From Lachnospiraceae bacterium (lineage in GTDB: Bacteria > Bacillota > Clostridia > Lachnospirales > Lachnospiraceae): a stretch of 51,779 nucleotides of DNA. The DNA lies in NCBI GenBank assembly GCA_009774625.1, contig VSOB01000017.1, positions 1 through 51,779 on the forward strand, written 5' to 3'. Under the pieces are notes generated by a model that was not told the origin of the DNA, ran no database searches, and worked only from the letters and a program-made list of their open reading frames with translations. Made by a program: the position numbers and the translations under genes. Every line of letters begins with the position of its first letter. Position 1 is the stretch's first letter. Positions 1 to 6,953 of this stretch are shown one piece after another.

Positions 1-58
1 ACCATCGTGATCTTCAGAATGAGTCTCGTCGGCAGAGTCAGATTTGTATTAGAGACAG
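1..58 (+). other. Sequencing adapter remnant (Nextera P5 arm, index, transposon end), not genomic
   Basis: Bases 26-58 match the 33-nt Illumina Nextera Read 1 transposon-end adapter at 30 of 33 positions, with mismatches at 36, 43 and 50. Bases 1-17 match the end of the P5 arm at 13 of 17 positions. The 8 bases between them (18-25) have exactly the length of an i5 index. The order and spacing are those of a Nextera library molecule, so this is unclipped adapter with read errors at a contig end. Genomic sequence starts near base 59. Any open frame beginning before 59 is an artefact. Confidence 0.93.
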
Positions 59-367
59 CTGGAAGGGGCAGGAGAAGAGGCTTTGACAGATTTGTTTCTG
101 CGCTATGGCATTTTAGGAGAGCTGACGGCGGGACTGATCGGCCTGCTTCCCAATTGTGCTTCTTCGGTGATGATTACACAGCTTTATCTGGAAGGGGTGC
201 TGAACTTCGGCGCACTGCTCAGCGGTCTGCTGACCGGTTCCGGTATCGGCCTTTTGGTGCTGTACCGGGTAAATCACAACTGGAAGGAAAATGTAGGAAT
301 TACCATTGGCCTGTATGTGACAGGAACGGTTTTCGGCATTCTGGTAAATGCAGCGGGACTATCTTAG
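59..367 (+). CDS. Putative heavy-metal/manganese exporter, ArsP_2 (10TM) family, C-terminal fragment
   Basis: Only the last ~102 residues are present; the frame is open to the adapter junction at 59, so the 5' part is missing from the contig. A TTG inside the frame at 83 is not taken as the start. The fragment has hydrophobic helices around a G-L-L-P-N-C-A-S-S motif, followed by a loop with N-H-N-W-K-E-N, which I recognise from the putative 10-TM metal exporter family (ArsP_2/DUF2899, often annotated as putative manganese transporter). It should sit in the cytoplasmic membrane. It is followed after 25 bases by a Fur-family regulator, consistent with a metal-responsive pair. The family call rests on remembered motif similarity; the substrate is unknown. 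Confidence 0.72.
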   Translation: MEGAGEEALTDLFLRYGILGELTAGLIGLLPNCASSVMITQLYLEGVLNFGALLSGLLTGSGIGLLVLYRVNHNWKENVGITIGLYVTGTVFGILVNAAGLS

Positions 368-392
368 ATGGGATAAGCAGGCAGGAGGGGAA

Positions 393-809
393 ATGATGAA
401 AGAAGAGCAGGCAGTCTGGCAGATGCTGAAAAAAACAAAGCAGAGGGAACGGATTTGCCGGATATTGACAGAGGCAGGAAAACCTGTAAGCGCAGCAGAT
501 ATTTATCAGGAGCTGCTGCGGCAGGAGGAAGGATATACTTGTGCCATATCCACAGTATATCGTATTTTGCAGGCATTTGAAGAAAAGCATTTGATCAGCC
601 GTACGACTCTGCCGGATTCGGATATGGCTGTATATGAATGGAAGCAGGAAAGCCATTGCCATTATGCCATCTGCCTGAAATGTCATAAAAGGATTCCACT
701 GAAGGAATGCCCGTTTCACAGTGAGTTTGGAATGGAAGAAACTTTTCAGGTAACAGGGCATAAGGTGGAGGTGTATGGGTATTGTGAAGCCTGTATGAGA
801 GACGGCTAA
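393..809 (+). CDS. Fur-family transcriptional regulator (Fur/Zur/PerR type)
   Basis: 138 aa. The first ~80 residues form the winged-helix DNA-binding domain, including V-S-A-A-D-I-Y and A-I-S-T-V-Y-R-I-L typical of the Fur recognition helix. The C-terminal part has a CHYAICLKC stretch and a second Cys-X2-Cys (CEAC) near the end, the structural zinc site of Fur-like dimers. Start chosen at ATG 393 (a second ATG follows at 396) behind GCAGGAGGGG at 381-390; the longer in-frame start at 348 overlaps the upstream gene and has no ribosome site. Its place behind a metal exporter fragment suggests control of metal export or homeostasis. Sequence alone does not separate Zur, Fur and PerR; the multiple Cys and His near the C-terminus lean towards Zn or Mn. 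Confidence 0.9.
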   Translation: MMKEEQAVWQMLKKTKQRERICRILTEAGKPVSAADIYQELLRQEEGYTCAISTVYRILQAFEEKHLISRTTLPDSDMAVYEWKQESHCHYAICLKCHKRIPLKECPFHSEFGMEETFQVTGHKVEVYGYCEACMRDG

Positions 810-892
810 GAGCGGTCTGTGCGCTTTTGATTCTGATTTCTGCCTGTTTTGCATATATAATAGATAATAAAAAAAGCAGGGTAAGGCGGAGC

Positions 893-1693
893 ATGGTAAA
901 TGAATATAAGGTATTGGCCCGGATCGGTCTGCTGTTTGTCATGATGTATATGATAGGAGCCGGTCTGGCAGGAGGGGTCAATGTCTGGAAGGAGACGTCG
1001 GCAGTGGCCCGTGAGACAAAGGATTGGGGACTGGGATTCGGAGAGAGCGGGCAGAAGCCCACAGGCAATACCGGCGCACAGGAGCTGGCACAGTATGATG
1101 CCTATTATGTGGGCAGTACAGAGGAAAAAGTGATCTATCTCACCTTTGACGCAGGATTTGAGAACGGAAATACGCCGGCGATACTGGATGCGCTGAAAAA
1201 GCATCAGGTATCTGCCACTTTTTTTGTGGTGGGAAATTATCTGGAAACCAGTCCGGATCTGGTAAAGCGCATGGCGGCAGAAGGACATACGGTGGGGAAT
1301 CATTCCTATCATCATCCGGATATGACCGGGAAATCTGATGCGGAATTTGAGCAGGAGCTGAAACTTCTGGAGGATACATACCGGGAAATTACCGGATTGG
1401 AGCTGGCCAGATTTTACAGGCCGCCTCAGGGCAAATACAATACGGCCACATTAAAGCATGCGAAGGAAATGGGATACCGGACCTTTTTCTGGAGTCTGGC
1501 CTATGTGGACTGGCTGGAAGATGACCAGCCCACAAAGGAGGAAGCCTTTGAAAAACTGCTGGGCAGAATCCATCCGGGGGCTATCGTACTTTTGCACAGC
1601 ACTTCGGCCACCAACGGACAGATATTGGATGAACTCTTGACCGAATGGGAAAAGATGGGCTATCAGATCAGGCCGCTTTCCGAACTTAAATAG
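893..1693 (+). CDS. pdaA: Polysaccharide deacetylase, PdaA-like (spore cortex muramic delta-lactam pathway)
   Basis: 266 aa with an N-terminal membrane/signal segment (about residues 9-28) and a NodB deacetylase domain. Visible motifs: TFDAGFENG (motif 1, Asp86), HSYHH (metal histidines 137 and 141), RPPQGKYN (motif 3, Arg176), a W-S-L-A-Y-V-D-W segment and LLHS with His235 (motif 5). The second Asp of the usual TFDDG is Ala. PdaA proteins are known to deviate at this position, so this fits PdaA rather than an ordinary chitin or peptidoglycan deacetylase. PdaA acts outside the membrane on cortex peptidoglycan so that delta-lactam can form. Start is ATG 893 behind AAGGCGGA. Its 3' end overlaps the convergent GerA-family gene by 8 bases; both belong to spore biology. 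Confidence 0.85.
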   Translation: MVNEYKVLARIGLLFVMMYMIGAGLAGGVNVWKETSAVARETKDWGLGFGESGQKPTGNTGAQELAQYDAYYVGSTEEKVIYLTFDAGFENGNTPAILDALKKHQVSATFFVVGNYLETSPDLVKRMAAEGHTVGNHSYHHPDMTGKSDAEFEQELKLLEDTYREITGLELARFYRPPQGKYNTATLKHAKEMGYRTFFWSLAYVDWLEDDQPTKEEAFEKLLGRIHPGAIVLLHSTSATNGQILDELLTEWEKMGYQIRPLSELK

Positions 1694-3167
1694 AGGAGGT
1701 ATCCTTGTTATTTCCGGCATTTTGTTTTTTCCGTTCTCTTTTCCACACATGGCTGGGCTGTGCCCTGTAAGTGGGACGCCGTAAAAACAGTGTGGCAAGG
1801 GCTTCCCGGTTAAAAGGATATAAGGGCCAGAAAAAGCTCTTTCCGGCAAAGGAAGGTGTGGTCAGCACAGAGAGTATGACCAGACAACATCCGGCAACAA
1901 ATCCGAAAATACCCAAAAAACCAGTCATCAGCAGCAGAAAAATCCGATAACAGCGCAGTCCTTCCGAAAAAGCCACGCTGGAAAGAGCAAGGCTTGCCAG
2001 CAAAGTGGCTGCCGCATAAAACATTACCTCCAGTGATACCCAGTGCAGATCAATGGCAGCGTCACTGAGAATCAGGCCTCCCACGATGGAAAGCGCACCG
2101 GAGTAAGAGGAGGGACTGTGGGCGGCAGAGTACTGAAAGAGATCCAGGGCAAGCTCGGCAAACAGGGTGTAGAGGAGCAGCCGGAAACTGTCGAGCTGTT
2201 CCAGGGGAAACAGAGACAGTGTATCGGCTACGGCAGGAAAGCAGGAGCCGATCAAAAGAAATACCGGGAGGAGCAGCAGGCTGATAAAGATACAGCAAAA
2301 CCGCAGCAGCCGACTGTAGCTTCCCACCATAGGACTTTTATAATAATCCTCCGGGTTCTGGGTAAACTGAAAGATGGTACTGGGCAGGATCAGGGCGGAA
2401 GGAGAATTGTCCACCAGCAAAAGGATGTTGCCTTCCATCAGATAACTGCATGCCACATCCGGACGCTGGGTCTGCTGGATGCTGGGCAGTGGATGATACC
2501 ATCTTTTCCGGACCAGGAGTTCCTCCAGACTTTTCGCCCCCATTGTCAAAGAAGTGACCGAAAGCTGGTCCAGGCTGGTATTCAGCTTTTCCAGCAGGGC
2601 ATTGTCCACATAGCCGTCTATATAAGTGACGGCCACATCTGTACGGCTGTCCGTTCCGATGTGTTTTACCGAAAAGGTCAGGCGGGGATTGCGGATCCGT
2701 CTGCGGATCAGATTGGTATTGAAGAGCATAGTTTCCACAAAGCCGTCTCTGGCGCCCTGAGTGACCCGTTCCGTTTCCGGTTCGGAGATGCTTCTGGCAG
2801 GATAGGTACGGGTATCCAGCAGAATCGCGCTTGTAAAACCGTCTACAAAGAGGACGGAAGGGCCGCTGAGGACGGAGGAAATAATCACATCCCAGTCATC
2901 GGTCAGCTCCGTCTGTGCATAGCCGATTTTAGAAGCCATATAAAGGGAAAGATCCCGGATGGAATCATCTTTGGTGTAAGTGGGGTTCTGCAGGTCCGAA
3001 AAAATTTCCTGGAGCACTTCTGTCCGGCACATACCATTGATGCCGAGAAACCATGCACGGGACTGGCCCAGATACAAATCTCTGGTGATCAGATCAAAAC
3101 TTTTTCCCACAGGAAATATTTCATATGCCTGTTTTATATTCTGTGTAAGTGAAGCGGATAGTTTCAT
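1686..3167 (-). CDS. Spore germination protein, GerA family A subunit (GerAA/SpoVAF-like)
   Basis: 493 aa. The N-terminal ~270 residues are hydrophilic with GerA-family features: S-V-L-S-G-P-S-V-L-F-V-D-G, an R-x-I-S-E-P-E-T-E-R-V-T-Q-G-A-R-D-G-F-V-E segment, then N-x-x-L-I-R-R-R-I-R. The C-terminal half has several membrane helices, starting at a Pro-rich F-Q-F-T-Q-N-P-E-D-Y-Y. GerA A subunits sit in the spore inner membrane as part of nutrient germinant receptors. Start is ATG at 3167, with AAAGG about nine bases upstream on the minus strand; an in-frame TTG at 3173 is too close to that site. No B or C subunit gene follows, so it is an orphan A subunit or a SpoVAF-type protein; sequence alone does not decide. 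Confidence 0.85.
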   Translation of the reverse strand: MKLSASLTQNIKQAYEIFPVGKSFDLITRDLYLGQSRAWFLGINGMCRTEVLQEIFSDLQNPTYTKDDSIRDLSLYMASKIGYAQTELTDDWDVIISSVLSGPSVLFVDGFTSAILLDTRTYPARSISEPETERVTQGARDGFVETMLFNTNLIRRRIRNPRLTFSVKHIGTDSRTDVAVTYIDGYVDNALLEKLNTSLDQLSVTSLTMGAKSLEELLVRKRWYHPLPSIQQTQRPDVACSYLMEGNILLLVDNSPSALILPSTIFQFTQNPEDYYKSPMVGSYSRLLRFCCIFISLLLLPVFLLIGSCFPAVADTLSLFPLEQLDSFRLLLYTLFAELALDLFQYSAAHSPSSYSGALSIVGGLILSDAAIDLHWVSLEVMFYAAATLLASLALSSVAFSEGLRCYRIFLLLMTGFLGIFGFVAGCCLVILSVLTTPSFAGKSFFWPLYPFNREALATLFLRRPTYRAQPSHVWKRERKKQNAGNNKDTSSI

Positions 3168-3190
3168 AACCAATGCCTTTCTGAAAATCG

Positions 3191-3227
3191 TGTGGTGTTG
3201 GGAACTGCTTCGGCAGACGACACCACA
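3191..3227. other. Strong inverted repeat in the gerAA-like leader
   Basis: An 8-bp arm pair (TGTGGTGT at 3191-3198 with ACACCACA at 3220-3227) encloses a second stem CTGC-TTCG-GCAG (3205-3216) with a UUCG-type tetraloop on the plus strand. It lies just upstream of the minus-strand GerA-family gene. Neither strand shows a clear T-tract after it, so it is not a typical terminator. It could be a leader structure or an operator; the function is unknown. The rest of 3228-3347 shows only A/T-rich sequence. Confidence 0.5.
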
Positions 3228-3347
3228 GAATCCCGGATAGTTTCTGCAAAATAAGCGGTTTTATACAGAAGGTTTTACGGAATATACATGTTGCACAAAA
3301 AAAGCCCGTTTTTTCAAAAAAAAGAATAAAAACTGCAAAAAAACAGG

Positions 3348-3376
3348 TTGACAGAATTGGCAGAAGAATCTATAAT
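3348..3376 (+). promoter_or_regulatory. Consensus sigma-A promoter of the PTS operon
   Basis: TTGACA (3348-3353), a 17-base spacer and TATAAT (3371-3376): both hexamers match consensus exactly. Transcription would start near 3383, about 17 bases before the RAT element. A full-strength promoter followed by a conditional terminator fits control by antitermination rather than at initiation. Confidence 0.9.
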
Positions 3377-3399
3377 GAGTACAGTTACATAGCGGTTAT

Positions 3400-3426
3400 G
3401 GATTGTTACTGGGAACAGGCAAAACC
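3400..3426 (+). promoter_or_regulatory. RAT element (ribonucleic antiterminator) for a BglG/LicT-type protein
   Basis: The 27-base element starts with GGATTGTTACT and ends with AGGCAAAACC, the signature of BglG/SacY/LicT targets. Its last bases (AAAACC, 3421-3426) are also the first bases of the left arm of the terminator that follows. RNA can therefore fold either the RAT hairpin, stabilised by the antiterminator protein, or the terminator, but not both. The likely binding protein is encoded directly downstream at 3581, so the operon would regulate itself. Confidence 0.93.
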
Positions 3427-3482
3427 AGATTTTATAAGTTAATCAGGGAATGATTGATTTATGAGATTTGGTTTTTTCTTTT
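3421..3482 (+). terminator. Conditional intrinsic terminator overlapping the RAT
   Basis: Bases 3421-3445 can pair with 3451-3475 along 25 uninterrupted base pairs (G-U pairs included), with a GGGAA loop at 3446-3450 and a T-rich tail at 3471-3482 (TTTTTTCTTTT). The base of the left arm is the last six bases of the RAT. This is the transcription-stop state used when the antiterminator protein is phosphorylated or inactive. 3483-3580 is leader without further structure that I can see. Confidence 0.93.
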
Positions 3483-3580
3483 CAGAGACGTTTTACAGGA
3501 AAGCAAACCAGACACTTGGAAAGATATGTCTGCTGCCAGGATTGCCGCATGCTGTATCGGAGATTCGAAAGGGATAGAAA

Positions 3581-4417
3581 TTGGTTATTGAGAGAATTAT
3601 AAATAATAATGTGATCAGCGCTCTGGATCAGGAAGGCAAAGAGATCGTGGTGATGGGAAGCGGCATCGGATTCGGAAAGAAAAAAGGCCAGCTCTGCGAT
3701 GAAAGCCGGATTGACAAGATATTCCGTATGGAGGATGAAGCGGTTCTTGGCAGGTTCAAGGATTTGCTGGCCAAACTGCCGCTGGAATATATCCAGGTAA
3801 GCAATGACATTATTTCCTTTGCCAAAAAAGAGCTGGGTATCCCGCTGAATCAAAACGTTTATATTACCCTGACCGATCATATCAGTTTTGCACTGGAGCG
3901 TTTTCAGGAAAATATGAATTTCACCAATGCACTTCACAATGAGATCAGGCGTTTTTATCCGGCGGAATATTCCGTGGGCATGCATGCTCTGCAGTTGATT
4001 GAAGAAAAAACGGGGATTCTGCTGCCGGAGGACGAGGCATCTGCGATTGCACTGCATCTGGTCAATGCGGAGCTGAATCTGAAAGTCAGGGATATCTGGG
4101 TTCTGACAGAAATGATGGGCAGGATGGTGGGGCAGATCATCGGGTATCTGCCGGTGCTGCAAACGGAAAGCCTGGAAAAAGACGGGCTGCTGTCGGATCT
4201 GAAATTCATGCTCTGCCGGGCGCTGACCTTAAAACCTCTGAAGGAGGAAGGGGACCCGGTACTCTCCCGTTATATAAAAGAGAGCTGTCCGGAGCTGGTA
4301 AAAGCAGTGGCAGAAATCGCAAAGCTGCTGGAAGAGGAATATCAGTGCCGTATGACAGCGGAAGAGCAGTTGTATCTGGTGGTGAGCCTGAAGCGGATCA
4401 AGGATCTTTATGCATAA
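3581..4417 (+). CDS. PRD-containing transcription antiterminator, BglG/LicT/GlcT family
   Basis: 278 aa in the usual order: N-terminal RNA-binding CAT domain (1-~60), PRD1 (~65-170), PRD2 (~175-278). The start is TTG 3581 behind AAAGGGA; the N-terminus (V-I-E-R-I-I-N-N-N) matches family starts. PRD1 keeps both phosphorylatable histidines: His100 in LTDHI and His159 in ALHL. In PRD2 the residues aligned with LicT His207 and His269 are Asp206 (SDLKF) and Ser269 (YLVVSL). By LicT knowledge, PRD1 phosphorylation by the EII permease inactivates and PRD2 phosphorylation by HPr activates; here only the first input seems possible. It should bind the RAT at 3400-3426. The first PTS gene follows after 31 bases. 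Confidence 0.92.
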   Translation: MVIERIINNNVISALDQEGKEIVVMGSGIGFGKKKGQLCDESRIDKIFRMEDEAVLGRFKDLLAKLPLEYIQVSNDIISFAKKELGIPLNQNVYITLTDHISFALERFQENMNFTNALHNEIRRFYPAEYSVGMHALQLIEEKTGILLPEDEASAIALHLVNAELNLKVRDIWVLTEMMGRMVGQIIGYLPVLQTESLEKDGLLSDLKFMLCRALTLKPLKEEGDPVLSRYIKESCPELVKAVAEIAKLLEEEYQCRMTAEEQLYLVVSLKRIKDLYA

Positions 4418-4448
4418 ATCCGATACTGCAAGGAGGAAGGAGAGAAAA

Positions 4449-4934
4449 ATGGGATTTTTAAATGGGGTTTTTAAGAAAAAAGAATTGGAGATCGGATCTC
4501 CGGCTGCCGGGACATGCGTCAGCATCAAAGAAGTGCCGGATCCTACATTCAGCGAGGAAATTCTGGGGAAAGGCGTGGCGGTAAAGCCGTCGGAGGGGAA
4601 ATTTTATGCACCGGCAGGCGGAACGGTTAATACGCTGTTTCCCACGAAGCATGCAGTGGGCATCACCACGCAGGAAGGAGCGGAAATCCTGATTCATGTA
4701 GGTCTGGATACGGTAAATCTCAAAGGAGAGCATTTCACGGCTCATGTAAAGGAAGGCGATACCGTGGCAAAGGGAGATTTGCTGCTGGAGGCTGATCTTT
4801 CCGCAATTGCCCAGGCAGGATATGATACGATCACACCAGTTCTGATCTGTAATACCGGAGATTTTTCAGATGTGACTGCAGGTGCGGCGGGTGAGGTGTC
4901 TCCCGGTGCCTGTATACTCAGAATTAAATTATAG
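4449..4934 (+). CDS. PTS glucose-type EIIA protein (stand-alone)
   Basis: 161 aa, the length of a free EIIA-Glc domain. It carries S-P-A-A-G-T near the N-terminus, P-T-K-H-A-V-G-I and the active-site stretch ILIHVGLDTV with His83 as likely phosphohistidine. It takes phosphate from HPr and passes it to the EIIB domain, here probably that of the NagE-type permease encoded at 6954, which has no EIIA domain of its own. Start is ATG 4449, eight bases behind AGGAGGAAGG; the longer in-frame start at 4410 overlaps the antiterminator gene. Cytoplasmic; second gene of the operon. Confidence 0.92.
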   Translation: MGFLNGVFKKKELEIGSPAAGTCVSIKEVPDPTFSEEILGKGVAVKPSEGKFYAPAGGTVNTLFPTKHAVGITTQEGAEILIHVGLDTVNLKGEHFTAHVKEGDTVAKGDLLLEADLSAIAQAGYDTITPVLICNTGDFSDVTAGAAGEVSPGACILRIKL

Positions 4935-4948
4935 GAAGGTCAAATAAG

Positions 4949-6568
4949 ATGGAAACTTATCATGGAAAGAGTGTATTACAGGGGATTGCAATAGGCAGGC
5001 TGTATGTGATTGAGAAAAAGGAAAGCAGTTGGACTAAGATGACGATCACCGATGCAGACGGAGAGGTGATGAGATTTCAGAAAGCCAGAGAGGAAGCGAT
5101 CAGCCAGCTTGACGAGCTGTATCAGGAAGCGCTTGCACAGGTCGGGGAAGAAAATGCCATGATCTTTGACGTACACAAGATGATGCTGGAAGATCTGGAC
5201 TATCTGGAAGCCATCGAGAACCGTATCCGGACAGAGATGGTCAACGGGGAATATGCCGTGACCGTAACAGGAGAAGAGTTTGCGGCGATGTTTTCTTCTA
5301 TGGAAGATGAATATATGAAAGCCAGGGCTGCGGATGTCATTGATATTTCCGCCAGAATTGTCAGAACCCTGGAAGGAAGGGAAGAGCCGGGACTGCATAC
5401 CAGAGAGCCGGTGATTATTCTGGCGGATGATTTGTCTCCCAGTGAGACGATATCGATGGACAAAACAAAAATCCTTGCTTTTGTGACGAAGCATGGTTCT
5501 GCCAATTCCCATACGGCGATCCTGGCCCGTTCTCTCAACATCCCCTCTCTTGTCAATACGGATGTGGAGATTACCAGAGACTATCATGGAAAAGAAGCCA
5601 TTGTGGATGGCGTGACAGGCTGTTTGTTTATAGAGCCGGATGCGGAAACTCTGGAGGAAAAGAAAAAGGAACAGGATGCCATCCATGACAAAGAGGAAAA
5701 GCTGAAACTGCTGATCGGAAAAGAAAATATCACAAAGGACGGCAGAAAGATCAATCTGTATGCCAATATGGGCAATGTGGAGGATGTGGAAAAGGTGCTG
5801 GAAAGCGATGCCGGCGGCATCGGTCTGTTCCGGAGCGAGTTTCTGTATCTGGGCAGAGACTCTTTCCCCACCGAGGAAGAGCAGTTTCAGGCATATAAAG
5901 AAGTGGTTTCCCGTATGGGTGGACGCAAGGTAATTATCCGTACACTGGACATCGGGGCGGATAAAAAAGCGGATTATTTCGGACTGGATGCGGAAGAAAA
6001 TCCGGCATTGGGCTATCGGGCCATCCGTATCTGCCTTACCAGACAAGAGATATTCAGAACCCAGCTCCGTGCGATTTACCGGGCGTCTGCTTTCGGCAAG
6101 GTATCTGTGATGTTCCCGATGATTATTTCGGTAAAGGAAATCAGAGAGATCAAGGAGATCGCAGTCGATGTGAGAGAAGAGCTGGCAAAAGAGAACATTC
6201 CCTGCGGGGAAGTGGAACTGGGGATTATGATAGAGACTCCGGCGGCAGCCCTGGTCAGCGCAGAACTGGCAAAGGAAGTGGAGTTTTTCAGTATCGGTAC
6301 CAACGATCTGACGCAGTATACACTTGCCATTGACAGACAGAATCAGAAACTGGAGCCTTTTTATGATTCCCATCATCCTGCAGTCCTGAAGCTGATTGAA
6401 ATGACCGTCCAGAACGGACATAAGGAAGGGGCGTGGGTAGGAATCTGCGGAGAGCTGGCGGCAGACGATACGCTGACAGAGACATTCCTGGATATGGGGC
6501 TGGATGAACTGTCTGTATCGCCCACTTATATATTGAAGCTGCGGGATAAGATACGCAGCATTGGATAA
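4949..6568 (+). CDS. ptsI: Phosphoenolpyruvate-protein phosphotransferase (PTS enzyme I)
   Basis: 539 aa, slightly shorter than the usual ~570. Enzyme I autophosphorylates with PEP and hands the phosphate to HPr. The N-terminal HPr-binding and phosphohistidine part contains GSANSHTAIL with His188; the C-terminal PEP-binding barrel contains GLFRSEFL, I-R-T-L-D-I-G-A-D-K, G-I-M-I-E-T-P-A-A and ICGELAAD with catalytic Cys500. It starts at ATG 4949, 14 bases after the EIIA gene, behind AGGAAGG. Finding enzyme I in the middle of a sugar-specific operon places general PTS components under RAT control. A second ptsI elsewhere in the genome cannot be excluded. Confidence 0.96.
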   Translation: METYHGKSVLQGIAIGRLYVIEKKESSWTKMTITDADGEVMRFQKAREEAISQLDELYQEALAQVGEENAMIFDVHKMMLEDLDYLEAIENRIRTEMVNGEYAVTVTGEEFAAMFSSMEDEYMKARAADVIDISARIVRTLEGREEPGLHTREPVIILADDLSPSETISMDKTKILAFVTKHGSANSHTAILARSLNIPSLVNTDVEITRDYHGKEAIVDGVTGCLFIEPDAETLEEKKKEQDAIHDKEEKLKLLIGKENITKDGRKINLYANMGNVEDVEKVLESDAGGIGLFRSEFLYLGRDSFPTEEEQFQAYKEVVSRMGGRKVIIRTLDIGADKKADYFGLDAEENPALGYRAIRICLTRQEIFRTQLRAIYRASAFGKVSVMFPMIISVKEIREIKEIAVDVREELAKENIPCGEVELGIMIETPAAALVSAELAKEVEFFSIGTNDLTQYTLAIDRQNQKLEPFYDSHHPAVLKLIEMTVQNGHKEGAWVGICGELAADDTLTETFLDMGLDELSVSPTYILKLRDKIRSIG

Positions 6569-6626
6569 GAGAGAGCCGGGGCGCATATGCCCGCTGTCAA
6601 ATAAAAGAGAAAGAAGGAGAAAAGAT

Positions 6627-6890
6627 ATGAAAACAGTAGAATATGTGATTACGGATCCGGTAGGACTCCATGCAAGACCCGCTGGGCTTTTTGTGAAAAA
6701 GGCAGCAGCATACCAGAGCAATATTTCTGTGAAAAATATGGAGAACGGAAAAAGTGCGGATGCAAAACGTATTATGGCAGTGATGTCTCTCGGCGTAAAG
6801 CAGGGCAATAAGATAGAGCTGAGCATCGAAGGGGCAGACGAAGATACGGCGGAAAAAGAGTTAGAAGCGTTCTTGAAAGAGAACCTGTAA
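6627..6890 (+). CDS. ptsH: PTS phosphocarrier protein HPr, lacking the regulatory serine
   Basis: 87 aa. GLHARPAG gives the catalytic His15. The segment that in Bacillus HPr reads L-K-S46-I-M-G-V-M-S-L here reads A-K-R48-I-M-A-V-M-S-L; two extra residues precede it, so Arg48 is at the Ser46 position (codon CGT, unambiguous). HPr kinase/phosphorylase could therefore not modify this protein at the standard site. Start is ATG 6627 behind AAGGAG (6614-6619), 58 bases after ptsI; the longer in-frame start at 6561 lies in the end of ptsI. Cytoplasmic; carries phosphate from enzyme I to EIIA. Confidence 0.94.
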   Translation: MKTVEYVITDPVGLHARPAGLFVKKAAAYQSNISVKNMENGKSADAKRIMAVMSLGVKQGNKIELSIEGADEDTAEKELEAFLKENL

Positions 6891-6953
6891 CTGATAGACG
6901 CAAAATAACATTCTGAGCCAGGACAGAATGCCAAAAGAAAGGGGTAGTGAATT

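Noticed and set aside
7..396. 129-aa open frame at the window start
   Set aside because: It begins in adapter sequence and runs in a different frame from the recognisable exporter fragment.
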